In this document: positions 1 to 11,333 of the stretch, one piece after another
Position numbering within the stretch: the first letter of the stretch is position 1
Layout: each line of letters begins with the position of its first letter
Source: Pseudopyrenochaeta lycopersici
Taxonomy: Eukaryota; Ascomycota; Dothideomycetes; Pleosporales; Pseudopyrenochaetaceae
Direction of reading: 5' to 3'
DNA: 64,000 bases
Assembly (NCBI GenBank): GCA_003313425.1
Contig: NHZP01000008.1
Span: forward strand, 1,054,001-1,118,000
Program-made: the position numbers and the translations under genes
Notes under the pieces: model-generated
Databases searched by the model: none
Told to the model about the DNA's origin: nothing
Seen by the model: only the letters and a program-made list of their open reading frames with translations

Positions 1-1923
1 TGATTCGAGCCAGGGAACATTGGAGTTTCTGGAAAGATTTGTCAACCCGGAACGACCAAGCTAGAGCGATCAGAGGAGACGTAGATCGCGAACAGTGGGA
101 GATTACAGAGCTTCCGAGGTGATCATTAGAAGGCAAGACCGTATGCCAGAGCCAAAATTCGAGCCTGAAAGAGTATAGTGCCCTCGTCCCCAGTACGAGC
201 CCACTACCGCCCCAATGGAGAATACTCTGCTTTGTTCTAGCATCCTTTGCCCAATGAGAGACAATTGATGGCGACGCGCTTGTTGCTGTACGTGTATGTC
301 GGTCAGGGCTATGGACAAAACACCGAGCAGTACTAGCGCGTCAGGGAGAGTTCGAAAACGCCGGGCGTTGCATGAAAGCTGACGCCGACCTTGCCACTGC
401 GCCACGCGCACCAGGACCTGACAGGATCATCCCGTCGCAATGCAGAAGTTCCAACGCTGTGGAGTGTCACTTACCCTTTGTGAAAGAAGGCCGGTGGGAT
501 TCGTACTCGCGACCAGCTGAGTAGGGTGAAGACAGCTGGAACGAGGTTGCTGTCATAGCAGCAGGCACTCGTCTAGCATCCCGGGTTGACCAGAAGGATC
601 GGCCTTATGTTTTTGTCAAGTCTCGGATCTCGCCGTCATTGGAAGTCAATGATAGGCAGCCAATAATCAGACGAAAATCTCGCAGCCAGTCATCGCATAT
701 GAAGAACAAACCTCCGGTCAACTTCGGGCCAGCTCAGAGGCTCTCAACGTGACCAGGCTGCACAGGACGACAAGGCAGTAACTCATTTCTCACGACGAGC
801 CCTGGGCAAACTCTCTGCAGTAAATGTCGGACATCGAGGTGGCAGCCATTTGGTCCTTCCATGATTGCTGAACGCCAGGCGCAGTTTGGCGAGCACTTGA
901 TTTTGGGTTTGGTGCTCCAGTAGCATTATCGACGATATCGCTTCGCATGAAATTAAACATTTCTGCATGAGTAGAGATTTGTTGGTCTGCAGCGAGGAGT
1001 TGTGCCGCTTCTGCCTCGGACAGTACTGGGCGCTTTATGGTTGATTTTTGGCCATCATGCGTTGATCGCGTGGCATTCAGCGAGGATTTTTCTAAATGGG
1101 CGCGAATCAAGATGCACGAGCTGACCAGATTCATGAACAGTGTCGTGCGGCCGTCGGCTTCATCAATCCAGTGGCTGGTCCTCCACGAGTCCTTGCTGCT
1201 GGGCCCGGCTTTAATATCCCTGCATCCACACCTCCGCCACTGCAGTAACCCTGGCCGCTCTTGCATGCTTCCCTGAGTTCTTGGCCTTATAGCCCTCCCG
1301 GGGGAATGCGCGCTACACTAGGGTGTAGGGAACCTGCAGGGGTGAATGGGTCTGTTCGTTTTTGGATCGCCGTCCCCACTAGGCTGACGACTTTGCAGGC
1401 GGCCCAACCAGCAGCCGCAATCAAGACCAGGCCATCCTCACAGACTTTCTGCACCTACGCCTCTGTGCCGCAACGGTTTTCCCTACATTCGCTGCGTCCC
1501 GTCATTCATTATCCACTCACTTTGGCCTCGTGTGGCTCTAATTCTAGCCATAAACCTTATCCTTTCCTTGAAAGTGCTTTACACACTTCCCACGTTTGGG
1601 CTAACGAAGACACCGTCACTCCACCCTACTGTTTCCCTCTGCGACACTCTTTGGATCTTGGCTCGCTTTGCCGTCGATGGTTTCATGTGCCGTATAGTCT
1701 GGTATCATTAGCATTGCCTACCGGAAGACTATCCTCCAGCGAATATACCTTTTCATCGACGTCCGGAACCGTCTGCGCCGTGATTGACCCCACCCATATT
1801 CAAGATCCACCTCATACATAACTTCAGGCAGTACTGGGGACACCGCTGGACTGACTTCCATGTTGCGCAAATCAATTTTGCTTTGAATGGGGGAGCATTT
1901 ACTTCTACAATACGTCGCAATCA
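1..1923. other. Gene-poor stretch, no supported gene
   Basis: I see no convincing gene here. The longest open frame is on the minus strand at 790-1266 (158 codons). Its product is not one I recognise and it shows no splice-linked partner exons. Base composition is ordinary, with no obvious AT-rich decay, terminal inverted repeats or tandem arrays. The last few hundred bases before 1924 probably contain the promoter of the receptor gene that follows. Confidence 0.5.
790..1266 (-). CDS. Weak candidate ORF, uncharacterised
   Basis: This is an uninterrupted 158-codon frame on the minus strand. I do not recognise the product. It has no signal peptide or membrane segment. A run such as VLSEAEAAQLLAADQQI near residues 81-97 looks like a short amphipathic helix. 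No intron signals tie it to neighbouring open frames. It could be a lineage-specific gene, a decayed exon or chance. I list it only because it is the longest frame in this gap. Confidence 0.2.
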   Translation of the reverse strand: MQERPGLLQWRRCGCRDIKAGPSSKDSWRTSHWIDEADGRTTLFMNLVSSCILIRAHLEKSSLNATRSTHDGQKSTIKRPVLSEAEAAQLLAADQQISTHAEMFNFMRSDIVDNATGAPNPKSSARQTAPGVQQSWKDQMAATSMSDIYCREFAQGSS

Positions 1924-3741
1924 ATGGCAAACACAACACTTTCCTCATCACTTCGGGGGCTTTGTCCCCCGCCTTTCTATGATGCATCAAAGTTCGGTCT
2001 TGATGGCTGTACGTGAGCCCACAAATATGTCAAGATGACTGCTGATAGCTCTAGTTGTGGCTGGGAGGTTTTGCGCACCCGTTGAACAGATAAAAAAAGG
2101 GCTCTTCTGCTGTCTGCCGTGCCCACTGACAGATTATCTCTACCCAGCTGGTAAGGATACATGAAAACAGAGCTTTTGGAGGACCCTACTAAATGCTTCT
2201 CAGAATTCAACACCTGGTATCGTGCGGCTGAGGCACTCAATGTGGCTGGTCTAATATGCCTGGTTTTTCTCATGATTACTTTCATTGTCTTACCAGCTGA
2301 GAAAACTCGACGGCACTATCTGAGTTACTGCTTGATCATCGCCGCGATCTTGATGGCCGTACGTATTGTTCATGGCACATTGGATTTATATTTGCTAATT
2401 TTTGATAGCTTGGGTTTGTGGTCCCTTTCGGGGCAAAACCAGAACAATGTTACGACGAAATTACCCCCAATGACATGTATTCGAATTTGACATGCGCCTT
2501 TTCGGGCGCTTTTCTTATCTCTGGGGGTCTATCAATGGCCGTATGGAGTGGGTGCCTCTTGCAACCGTATCTATAACGTGGATGCTAATGGACGCATAGT
2601 TTTTATTCGTGCTCTATCGATGCACCTTCAGATCTGTTGGGACGTAACACCAGGAAAGAAATTCTTCTACTGGGCGCAAGGCCTGGGTTGGTCGGTCGCC
2701 GCCACCTTTTTCACTATAACAATCACCATCACTGGAGTGTCATTTCGATTCGGAGATGTCTGCCACGTCAATGCAGAACATTCTATGAAGGATTTCTGGG
2801 GCCCTTTGCTGGCTATTGCTGGAGCAGCCATGGTCATACAAATCGCAACGTAAGTCAGTCTGGCGAAATACAACTTATCATTACTAAGATAGGCTCCTAG
2901 GTTTGCGTATTGTATTAAGGTCTACCTCCAGAACATGTTTAGCGACGACCAGACCGAGACTCAAAGCAGTGCCGGTCTACCTTCCTACACGACCAGTGTT
3001 CGCACTCGCTCTGCACGAGCTGTGTACCGACGTGTCCGCAAAGTTCTTTGGCTCCAATGGCGAGGTATTACCATCGTTGTCTTCATTCTCGTCGACGTCA
3101 TCTTCTTCTCGGTGGTATTCATCTGGTTGAATTCACTCACAACGCACGCTAAGGACAATGTGGCTGAGCTCAGACCTTTTTTGCTTTGCCTGATACAAAA
3201 TCCTACAAAGCCAGACCCGTGTTTTGCACTTGGTCAAGATATTGCGATCGATCAATCAACAGTGATTGCAATCTTAATGATGCTTTCTGTAAGTCGAACT
3301 GTCTTGAACACTTGCAAAATCCACTGACTCCTTGGAAAGATTGCTGGTCTCCAATGCTTTTTCTTGCTTTTCCGATGGAGCATGATTACAGGGTGGATAG
3401 AGTTTTTCAAGGGAAAATTCAGTAAGAACCGTGAATTCGTCTCGCTAGATGCCAAAAATTACACGGGAAATCCGCGAAACTACGAATTAAAGAAGTTCGA
3501 GCCGCAGCCACCTCAGAGCGCACTCGTCGCCCCTGGTATCGCCAACTACAGCAACTTCCGCTCCGATACTCCGGATTACTTTACTAAAGAGACTGAGCGA
3601 GAGTATCAAAGTCCTACATTGAGCTTTTCATCTCCACGCCCGCAATCTCGAGCAACGACTCAAGTGGAGTGGGATCCCAGATCATCGCATGCAAGAGGTG
3701 GACTCGGTCTGCACCCCCCAGACTTTGAAGATAAGATATGA
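1924..3741 (+). CDS. Seven-transmembrane receptor, fungal GPCR-like
   Basis: The gene splices to 504 residues. Exons are 1924-2008, 2055-2150, 2204-2358, 2409-2547, 2600-2849, 2901-3288 and 3340-3741, with phase kept throughout and good branch sites (for example CTAAT in the fourth intron). The N-terminal region is cysteine-rich (FCAPVEQIKKGLFCCLPCP) and is followed by seven hydrophobic segments. Family-like blocks include EKTRRHYLSYC, ITPNDMYSNLTCAFSGAF and SFRFGDVCHVN. The C-terminal 110 residues are hydrophilic, rich in Ser and Pro, and presumably cytosolic. This matches the ascomycete receptors distantly related to Frizzled or cAMP-receptor 7TM proteins. The likely role is plasma-membrane sensing; the ligand and G-protein coupling are unknown. 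The start at 1924 is chosen because it opens the conserved cysteine-rich N terminus. A later ATG at 2161 lies inside the second intron. Confidence 0.85.
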
Positions 3742-6700
3742 ACTCAATAGCACAACATATTCCCTTTTTCTCGAAACGATGTTAATGCTGGAAGACCAAA
3801 CAATAATTCTACCAAAACCAACTGGGTGTCTCCCTCCGCCCTGGGTTTAACCGTGGGCTAAGAAATTTTGCCGTGGACGAATACTCCAACCGCTGTCGCT
3901 GACCCTGTCAACAAAGTCGTGATGCTCGTATGTGGAATCAGCATACGTGTGATGAGGGAAGAAAGGCTTCGCTGGCATATTCGAACCAACTGACACATTT
4001 GCATCAATGCAACGTGCCCCTGGTGGTACAAACCCTTCCAGCTCACACAGAAGTACTTCAACATAGCGATGGCGTTCTCACTAGACGGGATTCTTGGAAA
4101 ATAATAGCTGGAACTCATTTGCACCCAACGTTTGTAATCTAGGCTTTGGTGGTCGTTCCTTCGACCGCGACATTTCTGTCCAACGAGTCTCACTTCCATA
4201 TTCTACTGCTTTTTGTGGAGGCACCCGGAAGACTGTCATCCAGAAATCGACGGATGAAGGGCTTCGTCTCATTTCTTCACTCGCTATCGTCGACCATCCT
4301 GGTATCACATTTTCTGTACATTGTTCTGTACGCGACTTCGGCGATTTTTCAGTGCTGCTTACGACGACTCTTCAAGTCATGTTATCTGCATGAAGCCAGA
4401 GTTTCATCAAAACTGTTATTGCGTGGTGGAGAACGAGCTCCACTGCTTCGAAACCTCGCTTGTTACCCATTCCGACAGACTATCTATAACGCGCGCAAAG
4501 GAATAAAATGTGAATATTAACTGCATCTCGTCTGTGCATCGCCTCAAAATCTCGCTTACATGCACGGTAGTCTATTGACACACAGTAACAGCACGGCGTC
4601 TGTCATTTCCAGAAGCTGTTAACGAACGGGCTGGGTTAAGGGGCGTAGGGGTAGTATGGATAAATGCATCCTATATGTCGATCTTGGCAGGGACGCATGT
4701 CTGAGAATAACCAATGGACTGGCACACTCTGAAAATGGTAGACGTTTTCCATTCGCTAGCGCGCGTGGTAACCCGCATGTCAGCAATGCTGCGGCTGCTG
4801 ACGGGTGTCTTTCGTTGAGATGACGTTTAGGCAGTTCCCCTGTGTCTACATCCTCGGAACGACGAATGGGCATTCTACCGTGCTGACCCCACGTCCCACT
4901 GGTTTGTTCCACTGAGTGCTCGGGAGATTCTATGTACGTCCACACCTTTCCGCCCGGCAGCAGTACTACCGGAGTCATCCGCGCATGCTTACCGTGCCTT
5001 GATTGAATGGGTCGGGTCACCTCAAATTTTGTTCATGCAATCGTAGGACACTGCGCTTGGTATGCATATACCCCCGGGTCGCATCCTTCTCCAAAGCCCC
5101 TGTCTTCTAGAACATTGTTCTCAGACGGTCCTAAAAGCGCGGAGTATTAGATGAAAGGAGAAAGTCTTCCTTGCCCTAGCATGTGGACATATTTTAAACC
5201 TCGGGATCATATCGCTTTTAGTATAGCGGCATGGCCTTTGGAAAATCGTCATGAACGTGCTCACGGGAAGGGATGCAGGAACAGGTATCTGGGCCGCGGT
5301 ACTTGATGTGTGAACAGGGGTGTGGTGGCCATGGCGGCACGTTTGAAGGATGCAGACGGGTGCAACGGCTCGGATCAACATCGAGATGAGTTCCTCCGGG
5401 GGAAGAGATAGGGTTCACTGAAAGCGGCTTGGCGATGGGCGCCATCATGCTCAATGGTAGCTGACCCTCACTGGGGAATTGACGGCCCGTACAAAGCCAT
5501 GCGCGCAAGCGACGCGGGACGCAGACATGGGCTCTGGAAAGCCAAACTCTTGTTGAACGGTGACACTAGATTGCTTTTGCCAGGTAAACGGTGGGTAATC
5601 AGCATCTGCAGAATCCCAGAAATGTGATCGGCTTACTATCCGGTACCCGCAAAATGGGATTATGTTTTGTCAGTTTTTCAACACGTTCTTCTTGTCCCAT
5701 CTCTCTGCTAGGTATGAGCAATAATGTCTTCTTGGTCCCCACATTCTGTGCCCGAAGCTAAGAAGCGATGCGACTTGGTCGTGATAGAACCGACCCGGAC
5801 CGTATTATCGTAACCGGCGAGTTGGCCGCAAAGAGATAGCGAGACAAGTAGTATCGATGGTCAAACTCCTTCCACTGGACGGGTATCGGTCCGTCCGAAG
5901 TCTTCTGTGAGCGACGCCGGGATGGGAACATGGACCTTGGGCGGCCCCAAGTCTTCTCAAACGGGCCGCTAGATGCTTTCTACAAACAGGGAAGGCCTGG
6001 CTACCTTGACCCACTCCAGTCCACCAGCGTGGTAGAGTCTTTCTTGTCGGTGTTCCATGATGGGCGCGAGACTAGGCGGCTTGGAATATTCGATGTCAAC
6101 AGGCCTGCGTTGGAGATGCGCTGCATGGTTCCCCTCCTCATCCTTGAATTGTAAGGCTGAACCATTCTGACTAGGTTTGGAACTCGGCCCTTATGAATGC
6201 CCCGTCAATGAAACTAGAAGTACTAGGGGCGAAAATCACAGCGGTAATTCCTGTCTCAGTCGTTGAGATAGTTTCAAAAGCGGACCTCTTCATCTGGGAA
6301 CGGTTTTGACCGACCGATAATAAAAGAGAGTTTCAGTAAAAAAATCAAGATTCAATGACATGCTGGCAGTGTTGGTGGAAGTGCAGTACCTAGAATCGAT
6401 TCATTTTCAATTTCGGCGCGAGTGGAATTATTTCGGTCCTTTCAGCACCTTCTAATCTCATCCAACTACTCTTCCTATCGTTTTACTGTTCTTCAACTTC
6501 ATTTTCCATCTTGCCGCCATTCTGACCCATATTCAAAGAGAACATACATCTCCCTTGTCTCATCACGTAGAATATCATTTCATTGCTAAGCTGGTCAAGC
6601 TACAGTTCCTTAACCACTAAACGTCTCCAAAGTCTGAACACACGTAGCCAGCAGCTCGTTGGTGGGACAGTCCATGGGATCGCATTCAGAACGCTCGTAA

Positions 6701-7262
6701 ATTTTAGCCTTGAGTATCACACACCTTAATGGACGGTGCCGTAATGGCTACATGTGGTAGCGTCTAAACCCAACGCATTTTCTGTGGCTACAGAATCAAT
6801 GTCTCCTAGTCATTCAGCAGACTCTTGGGATCTTGAACACAGCGCAGTTCTCTGGTTTCAAGACGCGTCAATCGTCTCCATCGCAGACGTGTCGCTTCCC
6901 TAGATGTTCTAGCTCTTACTCATCCGACTTACCTGGGCGCAACAAGTGCTGATAGCATGAGCAGATTTGAAAAGCTCGGTGTTTCGCGCATTCGGAGATA
7001 GAAACAAGGCGACGGCGAGCACGTCATGACGAGTATAAGTATGAAAGGACGATCAACCCCACCATGACTTGATCACTCTACCCCACCATTCAGATTTACG
7101 GAATATTTTCCGACTCTCAACGCTTTTACCTCTGCGACCACATCCCAGCTCGATCATAAAGTCTGGATCTACCATCTGTGAAACAGTATTCTAATGTTGC
7201 AGTCCTTCAACAAGCTTTAGATTGGAGTCTTCATCTAGCGTCTATTGCCTCAAGGTACTAGG
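3742..7262. other. Long gene-poor stretch
   Basis: About 3.5 kb lies here without a gene I can support. Open frames of 60-133 codons occur on both strands (for example minus 4081-4308, 4619-5020 and 5218-5508), but none shows a known domain or splices to a partner. About 6430-6600 is pyrimidine-rich, with many TC and CTT runs, as is common in fungal promoters or 5' leaders. It may belong to the dehydrogenase at 7263 through an upstream noncoding exon. No terminal repeats, transposase fragments or tRNA boxes were seen. Confidence 0.5.
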
Positions 7263-9040
7263 ATGGTCACTATGGGTGGCGGATCAAACTTCCCTGTAAA
7301 GAACGTTTCGAAAGCACAGGAACTTGTGCTGTGTACATTACCCTGGCCTGAGGAGCGTGCAAAGAATGGAATCGAGGAGTTGAAGAAAGAGTTTGAAAAT
7401 GTAGAGGTGCAGTACTTTTACTCAAGGTTCGAGAACGGCAAATCGCTTGCTTTGGATGTACCAGAAGGTATGTGATTGGTTTTGAGGGTGCTATTACAAT
7501 CCCAAGGCCACGGTACCAGCGTCACCAGAGGCTAGTCCCTGTTCTCTTGCCTCTTATCATTCATCCATACAGATAATGAAACTCACGAGTCACCAGATCT
7601 GCTCAATCGCGCATCTTACCTAGCAACGCTCTTCTGGCTCCCACCATCTCCGTCATCACTTCCCGATGTCAAGCTAATTCAATTCTTCTCTGCTGGAACC
7701 AATCATGTCGCAAAACACCCTATCTACACGGACTCTGAAATACCGCTGTGCTCCGCTAACGGTGTTCACGGTCCGCAGATTGCCGAGTGGGTCATCATGA
7801 TGGATCTGGTGCACTCACATAGTTATGTGAAACTGTGGGAGCTGCAAAAGAAGAAAGAGTGGAAGCAGAGTGTGGGTATGCAGGTTAGTGATCGAGTAGG
7901 GAAGCGGGTTGGAATTCTCGGGTATGGAAGTATTGGACGACAAGGTAAGCATACTAAGTTCTTGACGTTGTCTCATGTTGGTGGGAAAACTTTGACCCGC
8001 TCTGCCTTTCTTCAATACTCCAGGCCTTCGACGTTAGCTGGTGTATTTTTGGTATATATTACCTGGGACCCACGATCGCATAGCGGTGATCCTTCCCAAT
8101 TAATGCCAGACCAGGCATCCCAGCAAAAGCAGCCAGCATTTTAAACAACAGCTTCCAAGCAATCCGAAATACTGCGAATTACGCACCATGCAGGACGACC
8201 TTCCATGTCGCAACCGAAATTTCAGGCAGAATTGATGGAATTGCGTCTGCCGAACCAAAGTTTCTCATCCCCGAGAATCTGGACAAAACTCTACCAGGAT
8301 CCAACACCCGATGCACTTCAGTTCAAGGATGTACCTTCTATTCGCTGATTTTTTGTCTCCTGTATTTGGCTGGTTACTCTAAACGATGCTGACCAGAGCA
8401 CAGTTGCGCGCGTAGCCAAGGCTATGGGTATGGATGTTATCGCGTACACCGCATCGCCTCGGGAGACTCCGGAATCTAAGAAAGACGGTGGCTACATTGT
8501 ACCGGGAACGGGTGATCCTGACGGCACTTTCCCCAGTGCTTGGTACAGCGGAACAAGCAAAGAGGACTTACACGAATTTTTGAAGCAGGAGATCGATCTC
8601 TTAGTCGTCGGTGTGCCCTTGACGTGAGTAGAATTGCCCTCATCTGTTGCATTTGTTTCTTGAGTAGGTGGCTAATCTTACACAGTAAAGCGACAACGCA
8701 TCTGCTGTCTACCGACGAGTTCGAACTGTTGCATAAGAGCAACCCGCGAGGAACTTTCGTTGCAAACATTGCACGCGGCCAGTGCATCGATCAAAAAGCT
8801 CTCATCAAAGCCCTTGAAGACGGCCAAATAAGTGGCGCCGGTCTTGATGTCACTGATCCCGAGCCTCTCCCAGCAGACGACCCATTATGGGATGCGCCAA
8901 ACGTCTTTATCACACCTCATTGTAGTGGGTCAACAGACGTGTACGCTGACCGCGCATTCCAAGTACTTATCGAGAACATTAGGAGGGAGAAGAGCGGAGG
9001 TAAGTTGGTCAATGAAGTAAATCGAGAGCGGGGATATTAG
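7263..9040 (+). CDS. D-isomer-specific 2-hydroxyacid dehydrogenase
   Basis: Four exons (7263-7467, 7573-7944, 8404-8623, 8686-9040) give 383 residues. The family reduces 2-oxoacids to D-2-hydroxyacids, or does the reverse, with NAD(P)H. The nucleotide-binding loop GYGSIGRQ lies near residues 183-190. The catalytic set is visible: Arg in NIARGQCID, Glu in DPEPLP and His in ITPHCSGST. There is no targeting sequence, so a cytosolic enzyme is likely. The substrate cannot be read from the sequence; glyoxylate/hydroxypyruvate or other 2-oxoacids are possible. The second intron, 7945-8403, is 459 nt, far longer than its neighbours; only this junction restores QVARVAKAMG in frame. An ATG nine bases downstream (7272) is an alternative start. 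Confidence 0.9.
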
Positions 9041-9199
9041 ACAAACACGGGAGCTCGGGCGATGCAAAACACATACGGGGTATATTTTATGCCACGATAG
9101 ACTGCAAGCACATCCGACCCAATTCCTACTCTTACATAAAGTTTCTATCAGTTCTGTGTTATCACATGTCTTGAAATAAAACGCCATAATTGCCGTGAA

Positions 9200-9963
9200 T
9201 CATCGCCTGAACCAGCTGCTGATCATGCCACCCGCGAGGTTCCTGGCAAGCCCAGAGCCGTACATGGCATTCGAGGCAAATCCAGTTGCCTGACTGAATT
9301 TGTCGCATCTTGAGAACGCGAGCGTGTTTGTGATGGTGAGAACAAGCGCGATGACTGGACACCGTTAGCATTATGTCTCCAAATCTAAACCTGTAGCCAG
9401 CCCAGCATATGCAATCCCTGATGTTGCATACTAAACGCCAGAAACAGAAAGAGAATAACTCACCAACGAGCGTTAGCCAGATGAATTGCAAGCTTACTAA
9501 GGCGACAACTGCAAGGACAACCCATAGCACAGGCTGTGCGTACAATGCCAACCAAAAGAACCGCTTGTCTGTCGCGTTTATATCCCTTGTCTCAGGATCC
9601 GCACTCTCGAATACCCATCTGCCGTCCCCAGTATTGGCATCCACCTCATTCCACCACCGCAAGCCAACTAAGCGGCGACCGGCAATGTTCTTCAGATAGT
9701 AGAAGTCCATGGCGAGCAGGAGAATGGTGATGATGAATATGAGGACGAAGTTGGAGGTCAGAAGACGTAGGCCGAGGAGGTAGACGACCAGGGAAGCTGT
9801 AAGATTTGCTGAGTTAGCTGCGATTCTTTGCATCGTGTTGTAGATAGGCGCCTGTTGAGGACATACATATGCGGAAGAACAAGAAAGTGAGAAGCGTAAT
9901 AGGATGACTACTGAGTCTCCAGCTAAGCGACCCAGGTTGGGGCGTCTGCTGTGCGGTCTCCAT
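9200..9963 (-). CDS. TVP23: Golgi membrane protein TVP23 (FAM18 family)
   Basis: Three exons on the minus strand (9963-9867, 9796-9464, 9354-9200) give 194 residues, close to the roughly 200 of the yeast protein. The product has several membrane segments (residues about 20-75 and 115-160). It contains the family block [16 protein letters not shown], then [28 protein letters not shown]. The C terminus ends in [13 protein letters not shown]23 is a conserved Tlg2-vesicle/Golgi protein thought to act in vesicle traffic. The gene is divergent from the CitE-like gene, with 252 bp between the starts. The second intron (9463-9355) is 109 nt. Confidence 0.93.
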
Positions 9964-10215
9964 GATATGCGGTGGATGTCGTGGATCCTCAAATGTTCAT
10001 CGAAGAGCTGCAGTGTGAACGTTAGCTTCACGTGGCATGTCAGGACGCGTCGGCGAGTCGGCATCTTCGCTGCTAGGGTGGAAGCTTGGGCGTCCCCCCC
10101 GCGTCATAGCAATCGGCTATATGGACGCTGCGGCTATCTTGCAATTGAGTCTCATATACGTTGATAGTCAGCCTGAAACTTCGATTTGGTATACCTAGAG
10201 GCATTGGAAGTCAAA
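9964..10215. promoter_or_regulatory. Shared divergent promoter region TVP23 / CitE-like
   Basis: These 252 bp separate two start codons facing away from each other, so both core promoters must lie within it or overlap the genes. I could not assign a clear TATA box or a factor site. The stretch includes a short run of C (about 10092-10100). Confidence 0.5.
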
Positions 10216-11262
10216 ATGGCGGCCCCAATTATCCGGAGGGCGTGCATGTACGGTATATTCGCCCACCAATCGCCCTCTGCATCGTCCTATGACCCACCCC
10301 CTTGTATGTATGCTCAGAAAGAGAGCTGATCATAATTTGCAGTTCCGAGTTCGTCCAAGAAGATGCTAGAAAAGTCCTTTGCAATGCATGCGGACAATGT
10401 GACCTACGACCTTGAAGATAGCGTCGCACCACACATGAAATCCGAGGCCCGCTCAAATCTCCGTGACATCCTCAATAAGCAGCGACCAGCCGGGATCAAA
10501 GAGATGTGCGTGCGAGTAAACAGTGTGGATACGGGCTTAGCGTTGGATGACTTGACGGAGGTACTCAAAGGGGAGTACTTAGACGCAATCATGCTACCAA
10601 AGTGCGAAAGCGCTGCGGATCTTCATTTTGTCACAGATGTCATTCGGCACTTGACGCCTGAGCGACACCCCAGCTCAGGACAGGGGAAGAAAGAACCAAT
10701 TCGCATTATTGCATTAATCGAAAGTGCAAAGGCGATCCAGAACCTCAGTGAGATATGCAAGGCGAGTCCATACCTCTCCGGCCTAGTCTTCGCAGCCGAG
10801 GATTTTGCAAAGGATATGAGCCTCACACGAACACCGTCACTCACTGAATTCCTATACGCAAGGAGTGCAATCGCGACAGCCGCTCGTGCTGCGCTCCTCC
10901 CGTCAACTATCGATCTCGTCTGCACAGCATACAAGGGCGAGGCCGGGCTCAAGACTTTAGAAGAAGAGTGCTTGAACGGCAAAGGAATGGGCTTCAACGG
11001 CAAGCAGTGTATACATCCGAGTCAAGTCGCAGTATGCCATAAGGCATTTAGTCCTGGGGAGCAGGAAGTAGAGTGGGCTGCTCGGGTAGCCATTGCGGAC
11101 GAGAAAGCGAGCAAAGCAGGCCGGGGGGCATGGACGTTGGAGGGTAAAATGATCGATGTACCTGTGGTCAAGAAAGCACATGCGGTATTAAAGCATGCCG
11201 AGGCCTGTGAGATTGATGTTGCAGCAGTGAGGGAGAAATGGAAGGGTCAGGAGCCAGAGTAG
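10216..11262 (+). CDS. CitE/CLYBL-like acyl-CoA lyase (HpcH/HpaI aldolase family)
   Basis: Two exons (10216-10252 and 10343-11262) give 318 residues. The first exon supplies MAAPIIRRACMY, and the junction completes the family opening RRAxxYVPSSSKKMLEKS. The TIM-barrel landmarks follow: NVTYDLEDSVAP, the Mg-binding region IALIESAKAI, FAAEDFAKDM and NGKQCIHPSQ. This family cleaves or forms acyl-CoA thioesters such as citramalyl-CoA, malyl-CoA or citryl-CoA. Animal CLYBL, in mitochondria, is a citramalyl-CoA lyase. The basic first residues could form a weak mitochondrial presequence, but this is inference. There are no citrate lyase alpha or gamma genes nearby, so a stand-alone enzyme is expected. 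Confidence 0.88.
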
Positions 11263-11333
11263 ATGTAATTTGGACGCAGTCGTATTCATACAAGCCCTCT
11301 TAATCAAGGTGAAGCCTCCTGATAGCTAGTCAT

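Noticed and set aside
2161..2490. Apparent start of the receptor gene at 2161
   Set aside because: This ATG lies in an intron (2151-2203). The conserved Cys-rich N terminus is encoded upstream from 1924.
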